NCBI GenBank assembly: GCA_964391765.1
Contig: CAYMNG010000048.1
Coordinates: forward strand, 1 to 19,612
DNA from: UBA10649 sp964391765
GTDB taxonomy: Bacteria > Actinomycetota > Actinomycetes > S36-B12
Length of the DNA stretch: 19,612 nucleotides
Reading direction: 5' to 3'
Shown: in pieces, positions 6,938-14,392 of the stretch
Layout of the letters: every line of letters begins with the position of its first letter
Numbering within the stretch: position 1 is the stretch's first letter
Notes under the pieces: model-generated
What the model was told of the DNA's origin: nothing
What the model saw: the letters and a program-made list of their open reading frames with translations, nothing else
Database searches by the model: none
Program-made: the position numbers and the translations under genes

Positions 6938-7828
6938 TCAGTCCGCCGGGACCTCGGCGGGGGTCTCGGCCACGGCGGCCTCAGCCGGGGCGGCCTCAGC
7001 CGGGGCGGCGTCGACCACGGCGGCCTCGACCACGGCGGCCTCGACCGGGGCCTCAGCCGTCGGGGTCGGCTCGGTGCCGGCGAGCAGCTCGCGCTCCCAC
7101 TCGGCCAACGGCTCCACGTCCGCGGTCGTCGCACCGCCGGCACGGGCGATGAGCCCATCGGCAACGGCGTCGGCGATCACGCGGGTGAGCAGCGCCACGG
7201 ACCGGATCGCGTCGTCGTTGCCCGGGATCGGGAAGTCGACCTCGTCCGGATCGCAGTTCGTGTCGAGGACGGCGATGACCGGGATGCCGAGCTTGCGCGC
7301 CTCGCCGACCGCGATGTGCTCCTTCTTGGTGTCGACGATCCACACCGCGCTGGGCACCTTGGCCATGTCCCGCACGCCGCCGAGGGTGCGCACGAGCTTG
7401 TCCTTCTCCCGGCGCAGGACGAGTAGTTCCTTCTTCGTCAGGCCCGAGCCGGCCACGTCGTCGAAGTCGATCTCCTCGAGTTCCTTCAGCCGCTGCAGGC
7501 GCTTGTGCACGGTCGAGAAGTTGGTCAGCATCCCACCGAGCCAGCGCTGGTTGACGTACGGCATGCCGACGCGGGTCGCCTGCTCGGCGATCGCCTCCTG
7601 GCCCTGCTTCTTCGTGCCGACGAACATCACGGTCCCGCCACGGGCGACGGTCTCCTTGACGTACTCGTAGGCGCGGTCGATGAACGACAGCGACTGCTGC
7701 AGGTCGATGATGTAGATGCCGTTGCGCTCGGTGAAGATGAACCGCTTCATCTTCGGGTTCCATCGACGGGTCTGGTGCCCGAAGTGGACACCGCTCTCCA
7801 GCAACTGGCGCATGGTCACGACGGCCAT
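6938..7828 (-). CDS. rpsB: 30S ribosomal protein S2 with an acidic repeat tail
   Basis: 296 residues. The S2 core is textbook: 'TMRQLLESGVHFGHQTRRWN', 'FVGTKKQGQEAI', 'RWLGGMLTNFST', 'VIAVLDTNCDPDEVDFPIPG'. After the core (about residue 245) comes a tail of about 50 residues rich in Ala, Glu, Val and Pro, made in part of five pentapeptide units ending EAA or DAA. Such tails vary strongly between actinobacteria. The ATG at 7828 has AGGAG 7 nt upstream. The promoter probably lies near 8041-8046, giving a leader of about 200 nt with two strong hairpins, which would suit the S2 autoregulation known for rpsB in E. coli (inference here). Confidence 0.97.
   Translation of the reverse strand: MAVVTMRQLLESGVHFGHQTRRWNPKMKRFIFTERNGIYIIDLQQSLSFIDRAYEYVKETVARGGTVMFVGTKKQGQEAIAEQATRVGMPYVNQRWLGGMLTNFSTVHKRLQRLKELEEIDFDDVAGSGLTKKELLVLRREKDKLVRTLGGVRDMAKVPSAVWIVDTKKEHIAVGEARKLGIPVIAVLDTNCDPDEVDFPIPGNDDAIRSVALLTRVIADAVADGLIARAGGATTADVEPLAEWERELLAGTEPTPTAEAPVEAAVVEAAVVDAAPAEAAPAEAAVAETPAEVPAD
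6976..7050 (-). repeat. Five 15-bp tandem units in the rpsB 3' end
   Basis: Five in-register units of 15 bp at 6976-6990, 6991-7005, 7006-7020, 7021-7035 and 7036-7050. The first two are identical, and the others differ at a few positions (the plus-strand unit starts CGGCCTC or CGGCGTC). Each encodes a pentapeptide of the form [P/V]-[A/V]-[E/D]-A-A. The unit length is a multiple of three, so gain or loss keeps the frame. Confidence 0.9.
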
Positions 7829-7840
7829 GGATGCACTCCT

Positions 7841-7860
7841 GTTCGCGCCCGCCCGCGAAC
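7841..7860 (-). promoter_or_regulatory. Leader hairpin next to the rpsB ribosome site
   Basis: Arms GTTCGCG (7841-7847) and CGCGAAC (7854-7860) pair perfectly over 7 bp with a 6-nt loop. On the rpsB mRNA the hairpin ends right where AGGAG begins (7840). This is a natural place for an S2-binding control element, though that is an inference. Confidence 0.5.
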
Positions 7861-7886
7861 GGACCGGCGCATGGTCGGTTGTCGGC

Positions 7887-7903
7887 CGCGGACGGTGTCC
7901 GCG
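7887..7903 (-). promoter_or_regulatory. Second perfect hairpin in the rpsB leader
   Basis: CGCGGAC (7887-7893) and GTCCGCG (7897-7903) form a 7-bp perfect stem with a 3-nt loop, 26 nt upstream of the hairpin at 7841-7860. Together they make up much of the structured part of the leader. The rest of the intergenic stretch (7904-8154, about 250 bp) shows only the promoter-like hexamer at 8041-8046 and the ribosome site of the plus-strand gene. Confidence 0.4.
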
Positions 7904-8040
7904 ACCCCTGACGGTCCCCGTTCGCCGACTCACCGGAGCGTCCCGCGAGGGGGCGACCGGACCGACCGACGTGCGGCGCGCACTGCTGCGCGATGCGGAC
8001 CGTGCGAATTCCCGGGCAGCACGCTGACCGGGTACCGCGC

Positions 8041-8046
8041 ATTCTA
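8041..8046 (-). promoter_or_regulatory. Candidate -10 element of the rpsB promoter
   Basis: On the minus strand this is TAGAAT, the best -10 hexamer in the 326-bp gap between rpsB and the LytM gene. A start near 8034 would give a leader of about 206 nt. The matching -35 is not convincing; GACGAA or ACGAAG lie at 18 and 17 bp. Confidence 0.4.
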
Positions 8047-8154
8047 CGCAGGTTCGACCGGTGCTTCGTCCACAGGTCCCAGACGCCGCGGCCGCCGTCC
8101 ACGGGCCGCGGTTCGCGCCCGGTCCGCCCAGCCCGACTGCGCGAGGTTCGACCC

Positions 8155-8619
8155 ATGATCACCGTCCCCGCCCTGCTGGCCGCCGGGCTGTGCGTCCTGG
8201 CGACGGCATCGCCGACGCCCGGCGCCGGCACCTGGCCGGTCGACGCGCCGCGCGTCGTCGCCCGGTTCGACGCCCCCGAACCCGACTGGCTGGCCGGCCA
8301 CCGCGGGATCGACCTGGCGACCTCACCCGGGCAGCAGGTGCGTGCGATGGCGGCCGGTGTCGTCGCGTTCGCCGGCCGCGTCGGCGGTCGCGGCGTCGTC
8401 GTCGTCGAACTGCCCGACGGTCGGCGGACGACCTACGAGCCGGTCCGGGCCGGGGTCCGCGTCGGGCAGTCGGTGTCCACCGACCAGCCGATCGGGACCA
8501 CCGCGGACGGCGGGCACTGCGGCTCGCGGTGCCTGCACGTCGGGCTGCGGGTCGACGGCGGCTATCGCGATCCGCTGACGTTGATCGGACGCCGGCCGGC
8601 GGTGCTCAAACCGCTGTGA
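8155..8619 (+). CDS. Small exported M23/LytM-fold protein, degenerate active site
   Basis: 154 residues with a short hydrophobic N-terminus (MITVPALLAAGLCVLATA) that is a likely signal peptide, then a LytM (M23) domain. The first zinc-binding motif HxxxD is present (HRGIDL), as are 'GVVAFAGRVGGRGVVVVELPDG' type strands. The second motif, normally HxH, reads C-L-H-V: the first His is Cys. This 'GHC..xCLH.GLR' form is known from actinobacterial relatives beside rpsB and suggests weak or no peptidase activity, perhaps a wall-binding or amidase-activating role. GAGG 8 nt before ATG 8155 supports the start. Transcribed away from rpsB; it ends one base from the xerC stop. Confidence 0.9.
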   Translation: MITVPALLAAGLCVLATASPTPGAGTWPVDAPRVVARFDAPEPDWLAGHRGIDLATSPGQQVRAMAAGVVAFAGRVGGRGVVVVELPDGRRTTYEPVRAGVRVGQSVSTDQPIGTTADGGHCGSRCLHVGLRVDGGYRDPLTLIGRRPAVLKPL

Positions 8620-8620
8620 C

Positions 8621-9571
8621 CTACGCCCGCGGATGCGCCTGGGCGAACGTCGCTCGCAGCCGATCGATCGTGACATGGGTGTACCGCTGGGTGGTCGCCA
8701 TGGACGCATGACCCAGCAGCTCCTGGACGATCCGCAGATCGGCGCCGCCGGCCAGGACATGGGTGGCCGCGGAGTGCCGCAACCCGTGCGGGGCGACGTC
8801 CGGGCCGCCGGCGGCACCGGCCAGGCGATGCACGAGCGTGCGGACCGTCCGTGGATCGATCCGTCGCCCGCGGACCCCGACGAACAACGCACCGCCGGCG
8901 GCGGGGCCGGCGAGCGCCGGACGCACCTGCAGCCAGTCGGACACCGCACGCCAGGCCGGCTCCCCGAAGGGAACCGTCCGCTGCTTGTCCCCCTTGCCGG
9001 TCACCCGCGCCGTCCGCCGACGCGCGTCGATGTCGTCGACGTCGATCGCGCACAGTTCGCCCACCCGGATACCGGTGCCGTAGAGCAACTCCACGATCGC
9101 CCGGTCGCGGGCGGAGGTCACCTGCTCGTCGTCGGCGGCGACGGCGGCCACGTCCATCATGGCCGCGGCCTGCCCCGGGCTCAGCACGGTCGGCAGGACT
9201 CGCGCCGGCCGGGGGCTGACCAGCCGGACACCGACATCGGTCGGCGCCAGGCCGCGGCGATGGCACCACGCGGTGAAGGCCCGGGCCGACGCGGCCCGCC
9301 GGGCCACGCTGGCTCGCGCCAGCCCACGCCGGGCGTCGGCGGCGAGCCAACTGCGCAGGTCGGCGAGGTCGATCTGCCCGGGATCGCCGGCACCCAGGCG
9401 CGCGCAGTGTCCGCACAAGGACACCACGTCGGACCGATACGCGCGAACGGTCGCCGGGCTGGCTCCGCGCTCGTCGCGGACATGCGCGACGAACCCGGCG
9501 ACCGCGGACGTCAGTGCGTCGGGAAGCCCGGTGGGCACGTCCGTGGGCACGGACTCGGGCGACGCGGGCAC
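8621..9571 (-). CDS. xerC: Tyrosine recombinase XerC
   Basis: 316 residues. Site-specific recombinase that resolves chromosome dimers at dif together with XerD. An N-terminal SAM-like DNA-binding domain ('FVAHVRDERGASPATVRAYRSDV') is followed by the catalytic domain with the full set: R in 'YGTGIRVGEL', K in 'VTGKGDKQRTVP', HxxR in 'APHGLRHSAATH', H in 'ELLGHASMATT' and the nucleophile Y297 in 'QRYTHV'. The start is uncertain: GTG 9571 gives the longest reading frame after the dprA stop, GTG 9550 is an alternative, and neither has a strong ribosome site. The dprA-xerC order is typical; Streptomyces has the sigma gene whiG in this area, and none is present here. Confidence 0.94.
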   Translation of the reverse strand: MPASPESVPTDVPTGLPDALTSAVAGFVAHVRDERGASPATVRAYRSDVVSLCGHCARLGAGDPGQIDLADLRSWLAADARRGLARASVARRAASARAFTAWCHRRGLAPTDVGVRLVSPRPARVLPTVLSPGQAAAMMDVAAVAADDEQVTSARDRAIVELLYGTGIRVGELCAIDVDDIDARRRTARVTGKGDKQRTVPFGEPAWRAVSDWLQVRPALAGPAAGGALFVGVRGRRIDPRTVRTLVHRLAGAAGGPDVAPHGLRHSAATHVLAGGADLRIVQELLGHASMATTQRYTHVTIDRLRATFAQAHPRA

Positions 9572-9594
9572 CGACCCATCGTCGCGCGAAGTCC

Positions 9595-10857
9595 CTACCG
9601 TGCGCGACAGGCGCGCCAGCGGCCGTCGTCGCCGCGGGCCAGTCCGGCCTCCGCGAGCAACGTCAACGCGATGATGACGTCGCTCGGCGCCAACCCCGCC
9701 GCCTGGACGACGGCATCGACATCCAGGCCACCGCGCAGCGGCAGCGCGTCGAGCACACCGCGTTCGCGCGGGGCCAGCCGGTCCCACGCCGCCGCGGTCG
9801 ACGCGATCGGGTCGACCGCGGCGACCGACGAGCCGCCGGTCAACCCGGCTCCGAGGTCGAGCAGGTCGAGCACGTCCGCCGGGTCGACGACACACAGCGC
9901 CTCGCCGTCGCGGATCATGCGATGGCAGCCGGCCGACGCGGGCGAGGTCACCGGTCCGGGCACCGCGAGGACCGGCCGGTTCATCGCCGCCGCGGCGCGC
10001 GCGGTGGCCGTGGTCCCCGACCGCAGGGCCGCCTCGACGACCAGCGTGGCGCGGCTGATCGCGGCGATGAGCCGGTTCCGCGACAAGAACCGCTGTCGGC
10101 GCACCGGCTGGCCGGGCGGTACCTCACTGACGATCAGCCCGTCATCGCGGATCCGCGCGAGCAGCGTCTCGTGCGCACGCGGATAGGCGACGTCGACGCC
10201 GCCGGCGACCACCGCGACCGTCACGCCGCCGGCGGCCAGCGCACCGGCATGGGCGGCCGCGTCGATGCCGTACGCCGCCCCGGACACGACGCTCCAGCCC
10301 TGGTCGGCGAGCACGGCCGCCCACGACCGCGCGACCTCCTGGCCGTACGGCGTGCACGCGCGCGCACCCACGATCGACACCGACCGTAGGGCCAGCAGGC
10401 GCAGGTCCCCGGCCCCGAGGACCCACAGCGCGCTCGGTCCGCGGTCGCGCAGGTCGCCGAGTTGCCCGGGCCAGTGCCGATCGGCCGGCGTGATGATCCG
10501 CGCACCACAGCGCTCCGCCTGCGCCATGACCTGTTCCGGGTCGACGTCTGCCAGGCGCGCGCACAGGGCCTCCTGCGCCCGCAGGCCGCTGCGGCCCGCA
10601 CGGATCCGTGTCAGCACCTCGGCCGGCCCGAGCCGGGCGACCAGCCGGCCGAGGGACTCATCGCCCGGCTCGCCGACGTGCGCGAGGGTGATCCAGTCGG
10701 CCCGGTCCCCCGTCGGCCCCGACGAGCGTGTGCCGTCCGAATCGGCATCGGCATCGGCATCGGTCGCGCCTGGGTCGCCTGGGTCGACTGGGCGACCCGT
10801 GCCGTCGACGCCGCCTGGGCGACCCGTGCCGTCGACGCCGCCGGGCACCGCCCTCAC
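9595..10857 (-). CDS. dprA: DNA-processing protein DprA
   Basis: 420 residues. DprA loads RecA onto incoming single-stranded DNA during transformation. The Rossmann-like core has 'SVSIVGARACTPYGQEVAR', 'VVSGAAYGIDAAAHAGAL', 'VAGGVDVAYPRAH' and 'RFLSRNRLIAAISRATLVVEA', then SGT; a C-terminal winged helix (about 360-415) follows. The GTG start overlaps the comM stop by four bases (GTGA). The first 45 or so residues are low-complexity, including two copies of a nine-residue unit (GGVDGTGRP) and a Asp-Ala run, and are not part of the fold; a start just before 'DWITLAHVG' would also give a normal-sized DprA. Part of yraN-comM-dprA-xerC. Confidence 0.95.
   Translation of the reverse strand: MRAVPGGVDGTGRPGGVDGTGRPVDPGDPGATDADADADSDGTRSSGPTGDRADWITLAHVGEPGDESLGRLVARLGPAEVLTRIRAGRSGLRAQEALCARLADVDPEQVMAQAERCGARIITPADRHWPGQLGDLRDRGPSALWVLGAGDLRLLALRSVSIVGARACTPYGQEVARSWAAVLADQGWSVVSGAAYGIDAAAHAGALAAGGVTVAVVAGGVDVAYPRAHETLLARIRDDGLIVSEVPPGQPVRRQRFLSRNRLIAAISRATLVVEAALRSGTTATARAAAAMNRPVLAVPGPVTSPASAGCHRMIRDGEALCVVDPADVLDLLDLGAGLTGGSSVAAVDPIASTAAAWDRLAPRERGVLDALPLRGGLDVDAVVQAAGLAPSDVIIALTLLAEAGLARGDDGRWRACRAR
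10741..10764 (-). repeat. Hexanucleotide repeat in the dprA 5' end
   Basis: Four copies of ATCGGC (the last ATCGGT) on the plus strand, read on the minus strand as an Asp-Ala run. Six-base units do not shift the frame when they change in number. Confidence 0.85.
10790..10843 (-). repeat. 27-bp tandem duplication in the dprA 5' end
   Basis: Units 10790-10816 and 10817-10843 match at 26 of 27 bases. They encode two copies of GGVDGTGRP close to the GTG start of dprA. Confidence 0.9.
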
Positions 10858-12389
10858 GCCGCCCACGCCAGGCTCGCCCCCCGCAACGACATCGCCAGGG
10901 CGACGTCGTCGCGCGTGGGCCGATCGTGGCCGGCGAGGTCGGCGACGGTCCAGGCCATCCGAAGGACCCGATCGGGACCGCGCAGGTTCATCGACCCGCG
11001 CTCGATCGACGCCAACAGGTCCGCCCCCTCCGGACTGGGGTGCCACCGACGGCGCAGCACACCGGTCGGGACCTCGGCGTTCAGCCGCCACGGCGTGCCC
11101 GCGAGCCGGTGCAGGCCGCGCGCGCGACCGGCGCGGACCCGATCACGGACGACCGCGCTGGCCTCCCCCTCGTGCCCCGTCGCGAGCTCCGCATCCGCCG
11201 GCCGGGTCACCGCGAGTCGGATGTCGACCCGGTCCAGCAGCGGACCGGACAACCTGGCCGCGTATCGCCGGATCGCGGTCGGCGGACACGAGCAACCCGC
11301 GCCGGTGCCGATCCGCCGCCCGCACGGGCACGGGTTGGCCGCCAGCACGAGTTGGAAGCGCGCCGGCAGGCGTCCCTGCCAACCGCTGCGCGCCAGGCTG
11401 ATCCACCCCGACTCCAGCGGCTGGCGCAGCCCTTCGAGTGCCGGACGGCACAGTTCGGCGGCCTCGTCGAGGATGAGCACTCCACGGTGCGCGAGCGACA
11501 CCGCGCCGGGTGTGACCCGGTGCCCGTGCACCGCGCCGAGCAACGCGGCGGCCGACGCCGAGTGGTGCGGAGCCTGCGTCGGCGGCCGCCGGAACACCTC
11601 GTCCGCGCGCGGCTGCCCGGCGACCGAGTACACCGCGGCGACGTCGAGGGCGGCATCGTCGTCCAGATCGGGCAGGACACCGGGCAGCCGTTCGGCCAGC
11701 AGCGTCTTGCCCACGCCGGGACTGCCGACGAGGGCGAGATGGTGTCCGCCCGCAGCGGCCACCTCGACCGCCATCCGTCCCTGGACGTGACCGCGGACGT
11801 CGCGCAGGTCCGGGCCGACCACCGCGACCGCGTCGTCCCTGCCCGCGGCCGGTTCGAGGATCACCGGCTCGCGTGCCCCGGTCAGCACCGCGACCACGTC
11901 GGCGAGGTCCTCGGCGACGACCACGTCGATCCCCGCCAGCCGGCGCAGGTCCCCGGCCGCGGTCACGGGCACGACGACCCGCGCCAGGCCCGCCTGGCGG
12001 GCCGCGATCGCCGCAGCGAGCGTTCCGCGCGGTGTCATCAGCCGGCCGTCGAGGCCGAGCTCGCCGACGAACGCCGTGGCCGTCAGATCCGCGCCGCGCA
12101 CCTGATCGCTGGCGGCGAGGACCGCCAGGGCCATCGGCAGGTCCAGGCCGGATCCGTGCTTCCGCATCTCGGCCGGTGCCAGGCCGATCGTCAGCCGCCG
12201 GCTGGGCCAGGTGCCGCCGATGCTCTCGATGGCGACCTTGATGCGCTGCCGGGACTCCGAGACCGACGCGTCCGGCAGCCCGACCAGGACGACCCCGGGC
12301 AGGCCGTCGGCGATGTCGACCTCGACCCGCACGATCTCACCGCCGATCCCGGAGATCACAACCCCCATCGCGGATCCCTGCGCCGTCAC
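10854..12389 (-). CDS. comM: ComM/YifB-family Mg-chelatase-like AAA+ ATPase
   Basis: 511 residues, normal for the family. ComM is a hexameric helicase that promotes branch migration when transformed DNA is integrated. An N-terminal Lon-protease-like domain ('DIADGLPGVVLVGLPDASV', 'HGSGLDLPMALAVLAAS') is followed by the AAA+ module with Walker A 'GSPGVGKT', Walker B 'GVLILDEAAE', and the zinc-like cysteine cluster 'NPCPCG...CSCPP', then a C-terminal Mg-chelatase domain ('LSGPLLDRVDIRL', 'MNLRGPDRVLRMAWTVADL'). The start GTG at 12389 overlaps the yraN stop (GTGA); an ATG 21 bp further in is less likely. Its stop in turn overlaps dprA. Confidence 0.95.
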   Translation of the reverse strand: MTAQGSAMGVVISGIGGEIVRVEVDIADGLPGVVLVGLPDASVSESRQRIKVAIESIGGTWPSRRLTIGLAPAEMRKHGSGLDLPMALAVLAASDQVRGADLTATAFVGELGLDGRLMTPRGTLAAAIAARQAGLARVVVPVTAAGDLRRLAGIDVVVAEDLADVVAVLTGAREPVILEPAAGRDDAVAVVGPDLRDVRGHVQGRMAVEVAAAGGHHLALVGSPGVGKTLLAERLPGVLPDLDDDAALDVAAVYSVAGQPRADEVFRRPPTQAPHHSASAAALLGAVHGHRVTPGAVSLAHRGVLILDEAAELCRPALEGLRQPLESGWISLARSGWQGRLPARFQLVLAANPCPCGRRIGTGAGCSCPPTAIRRYAARLSGPLLDRVDIRLAVTRPADAELATGHEGEASAVVRDRVRAGRARGLHRLAGTPWRLNAEVPTGVLRRRWHPSPEGADLLASIERGSMNLRGPDRVLRMAWTVADLAGHDRPTRDDVALAMSLRGASLAWAA

Positions 12390-12742
12390 TGCACACCGCG
12401 CAGATGCTGCAGCACCGGTCGACCGACCGACGGGCAGACGATCGCGATGACGTCGAAGCGGATGTCCGGTGCGAACATCTGCTGCTCGTCGAGCCAGTGC
12501 AGCGCCAACTCGCGTAGCCGGCGCAGCTTTCGCGGGGTCACCGCCTCCGCGGGCGTGCCATAGGCGGTGCTGGAACGGGACTTCACCTCGCACACGACCA
12601 GCGTCGTCCCGTCCCGCGCGACGATGTCGATCTCGCCCGAGCGACAACGCCAGTTTCGGGCCAGGATCGTCAGTCCGCACCCGGTCAGGTACTGCGCCGC
12701 CAGTTCCTCGCCGTATCGGCCGAGCTCGTCCTTCGCCGCCAT
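12386..12742 (-). CDS. YraN-family (UPF0102) endonuclease-like protein
   Basis: 118 residues, the usual size. The restriction-endonuclease-like core is present: E near the N-terminus ('RYGEELAAQYL'), then 'RSGEIDIVARDG' and 'VVCEVKSRSS', the E-x-D ... E-x-K arrangement that binds metal in this fold. The biochemical role is not established; it is tied by position to comM and dprA in many genomes. ATG 12742 is preceded by GGAGG with 7 nt spacing. The 118 bp upstream, to the end of cbiO, should contain the operon promoter, but I see no convincing -10/-35 pair. Confidence 0.93.
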   Translation of the reverse strand: MAAKDELGRYGEELAAQYLTGCGLTILARNWRCRSGEIDIVARDGTTLVVCEVKSRSSTAYGTPAEAVTPRKLRRLRELALHWLDEQQMFAPDIRFDVIAIVCPSVGRPVLQHLRGVQ

Positions 12743-12860
12743 CGGCCCTCCTCCCGGTCGGGTAGGAGGCTGGCCGAGGGTGGGCGTCGGCGGGCGTCGT
12801 CGCGATCGGACTGTGGACGGCCGACAGCGCGGTCGCGGCCCTGTGGGCGATCGGCCCCCG

Positions 12861-13619
12861 TCAGGGCTGCGTGATCCGGGGCGCTCCCTGCGGATCGAAT
12901 CCGTACGGCAGCTCCAGCCGATACCGAGCCATCGCATCGGCATCGGCCAGCAGGTGGCGCGTCGGACCGTCCGCGACGACGAGCCCGTCGGACAGCACGA
13001 CCGACCGTGGGCACAGTTCGAGTGCGTACGGAAGGTCGTGGGTGACCATGAGGACGGTGACGTCCAGGCCGCGGATGATGTCCGCGAGCTCGCGTCGGCT
13101 GGCCGGGTCCAGATTGCTCGACGGCTCGTCGAGCACGAGGATCTCCGGCTCCATCACCAGGACGGTCGCGAGCGCGACCCGCCGCCGCTGGCCGAAGGAC
13201 AGGTGATGCGGTGGCCGCTCGGCGAACGCCGCCATGCCGACCGACTCCAGGGCCGCCTGTACGCGGCCGTCCAGATCAGCGCCGCGGATGCCGGCGTTCG
13301 CCGGACCGAAAGCCACGTCGTCGCGCACCGTCGGCATGAACAACTGGTCGTCGGGGTCCTGGAACACCAGGCCGACCCGCCGTCGGATCTGCGCGAGGTT
13401 CTCCGGCACGACGGGGACCCCGGCCACCTCGACCGAACCGGCACCGCCGCTGAGCAGTCCGTTCAGGTGCAGGACGAGGGTGGTCTTGCCGGCGCCGTTC
13501 GGACCGAGGACCGCGACCCGCTCGCCGCGTTCGACCTGGAGGTCGACACCGAACAGCGCCTGCCGTCCGTCCGGGTAGGCGAACGCCAGGCCATCGATCC
13601 GCAGGCTCGGCGTGCTCAT
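12861..13619 (-). CDS. cbiO: Ni/Co energy-coupling-factor transporter, ATPase subunit
   Basis: 252-residue ABC ATPase that powers metal import with CbiQ. Walker A 'GPNGAGKTT', Q-loop 'LVFQDPDDQLF', signature 'LSFGQRRRVALA' (the CbiO form of LSGGQ), Walker B 'ILVLDEPSSNLD' and switch His 'MVTHDL' are all intact, so it should be active. The ATG at 13619 overlaps the cbiQ stop (ATGA). It is the last gene of the cbiMNQO unit. The same subunit architecture serves cobalt (Cbi) or nickel (Nik); the ATPase itself does not tell them apart. The symbol nikO would be equally valid if the substrate is nickel, which the promoter dyad favours. Confidence 0.95.
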   Translation of the reverse strand: MSTPSLRIDGLAFAYPDGRQALFGVDLQVERGERVAVLGPNGAGKTTLVLHLNGLLSGGAGSVEVAGVPVVPENLAQIRRRVGLVFQDPDDQLFMPTVRDDVAFGPANAGIRGADLDGRVQAALESVGMAAFAERPPHHLSFGQRRRVALATVLVMEPEILVLDEPSSNLDPASRRELADIIRGLDVTVLMVTHDLPYALELCPRSVVLSDGLVVADGPTRHLLADADAMARYRLELPYGFDPQGAPRITQP

Positions 13620-14392
13620 CGCCGGACCACCGCCGCGGCGATCACGAGCGCGGCCGCCGGCAGCAACAAGGCGCGCGTCCAGTCGATCGCCGTCGCACCT
13701 GGATCCAGGGCGGGCAGCCGCCCGGTGTAGCCGCGGCTGAGCATCGCCAGGTGGACCCGTTCCCCGCGCTCGTACGAGCGGATGAACAGCGCGCCGGCGG
13801 ACTGGGCCAGCACCGGCCACGCGCGTATCCCGGACGCCTCGAACCCGCGGGCGGCCCGGGCCTGGCCCATCCTCGCCATCTCGTCGACGACGACGTTCGC
13901 GTACCGCAGCATGAACGAGGCGATCTGCACGATCAGCGTCGGGACCCGCAGCCGCTGCAGGCCGAGGATGAGGTCGCGGGCCGGGGTCGTCGCGGCGAGC
14001 AGGACGGAGGCGAACACCCCGATCGTGCCCTTGACGAGGATGTTCCACGCGGCGAGCAGCCCCGTGGTGTACAGCGTCACGCCGAGGACCTCGATCCGAT
14101 CACCGGTCCCGAAGAACGGCATGAGGACCGCGAAGAGGACGAACGGCACCTCGATCAGCATGCGCGGGGCGATGATCCGCGCCGGGATCCGGGCGACGGC
14201 GGCGACCGCGACCAGCAGGGCGACGTAGGCGGCGAAGGCGGCGAACGCCTGCGCCGGGGTGAAGACGACGACCAGGACGAACACGATCAGCGCGACCGTC
14301 TTGGCCTCCGCCGCGAGCCGATGCACCGCGGTGTCCCGCTCGACGTAGAGCCGGTCGCTGACGTCGTGTCGATGCAGGTGCGGGCTACGCAT
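13616..14392 (-). CDS. cbiQ: Ni/Co energy-coupling-factor transporter, transmembrane coupling subunit
   Basis: 258 residues with about five to six membrane spans. The T-component of an ECF importer passes ATPase motion to the substrate-binding CbiM. The two coupling motifs expected in a cytoplasmic loop are visible: 'MGQARAARGF' and, later, 'AMLSRGYTGR' (the A-R-G type pair). The N-terminus 'DRLYVERDTAVHRLAAEAKTVAL' matches the family ('SP.HRLDPRAKL' region). The start ATG 14392 overlaps the cbiN end by 8 bp, and the end overlaps cbiO, so the stoichiometry is probably set by translational coupling. Confidence 0.94.
   Translation of the reverse strand: MRSPHLHRHDVSDRLYVERDTAVHRLAAEAKTVALIVFVLVVVFTPAQAFAAFAAYVALLVAVAAVARIPARIIAPRMLIEVPFVLFAVLMPFFGTGDRIEVLGVTLYTTGLLAAWNILVKGTIGVFASVLLAATTPARDLILGLQRLRVPTLIVQIASFMLRYANVVVDEMARMGQARAARGFEASGIRAWPVLAQSAGALFIRSYERGERVHLAMLSRGYTGRLPALDPGATAIDWTRALLLPAAALVIAAAVVRR

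Noticed and set aside
5856..7670. 600-codon plus-strand frame opposite pyrH, tsf and rpsB
   Set aside because: Same reason: antisense shadow with repetitive Ser/Ala/Thr content; three essential genes lie opposite.
7993..8154. Extended N-terminus of the LytM protein from an ATG at 7993
   Set aside because: Would cover the rpsB promoter region with an Arg/Pro-rich peptide ahead of a good signal peptide; GAGG supports ATG 8155.
12930..12955. GCATCGGCATCGGC run in cbiO, similar to the dprA hexamer repeat
   Set aside because: Only two units, part of the normal coding sequence (Ala-Asp-Ala); similarity comes from codon usage.
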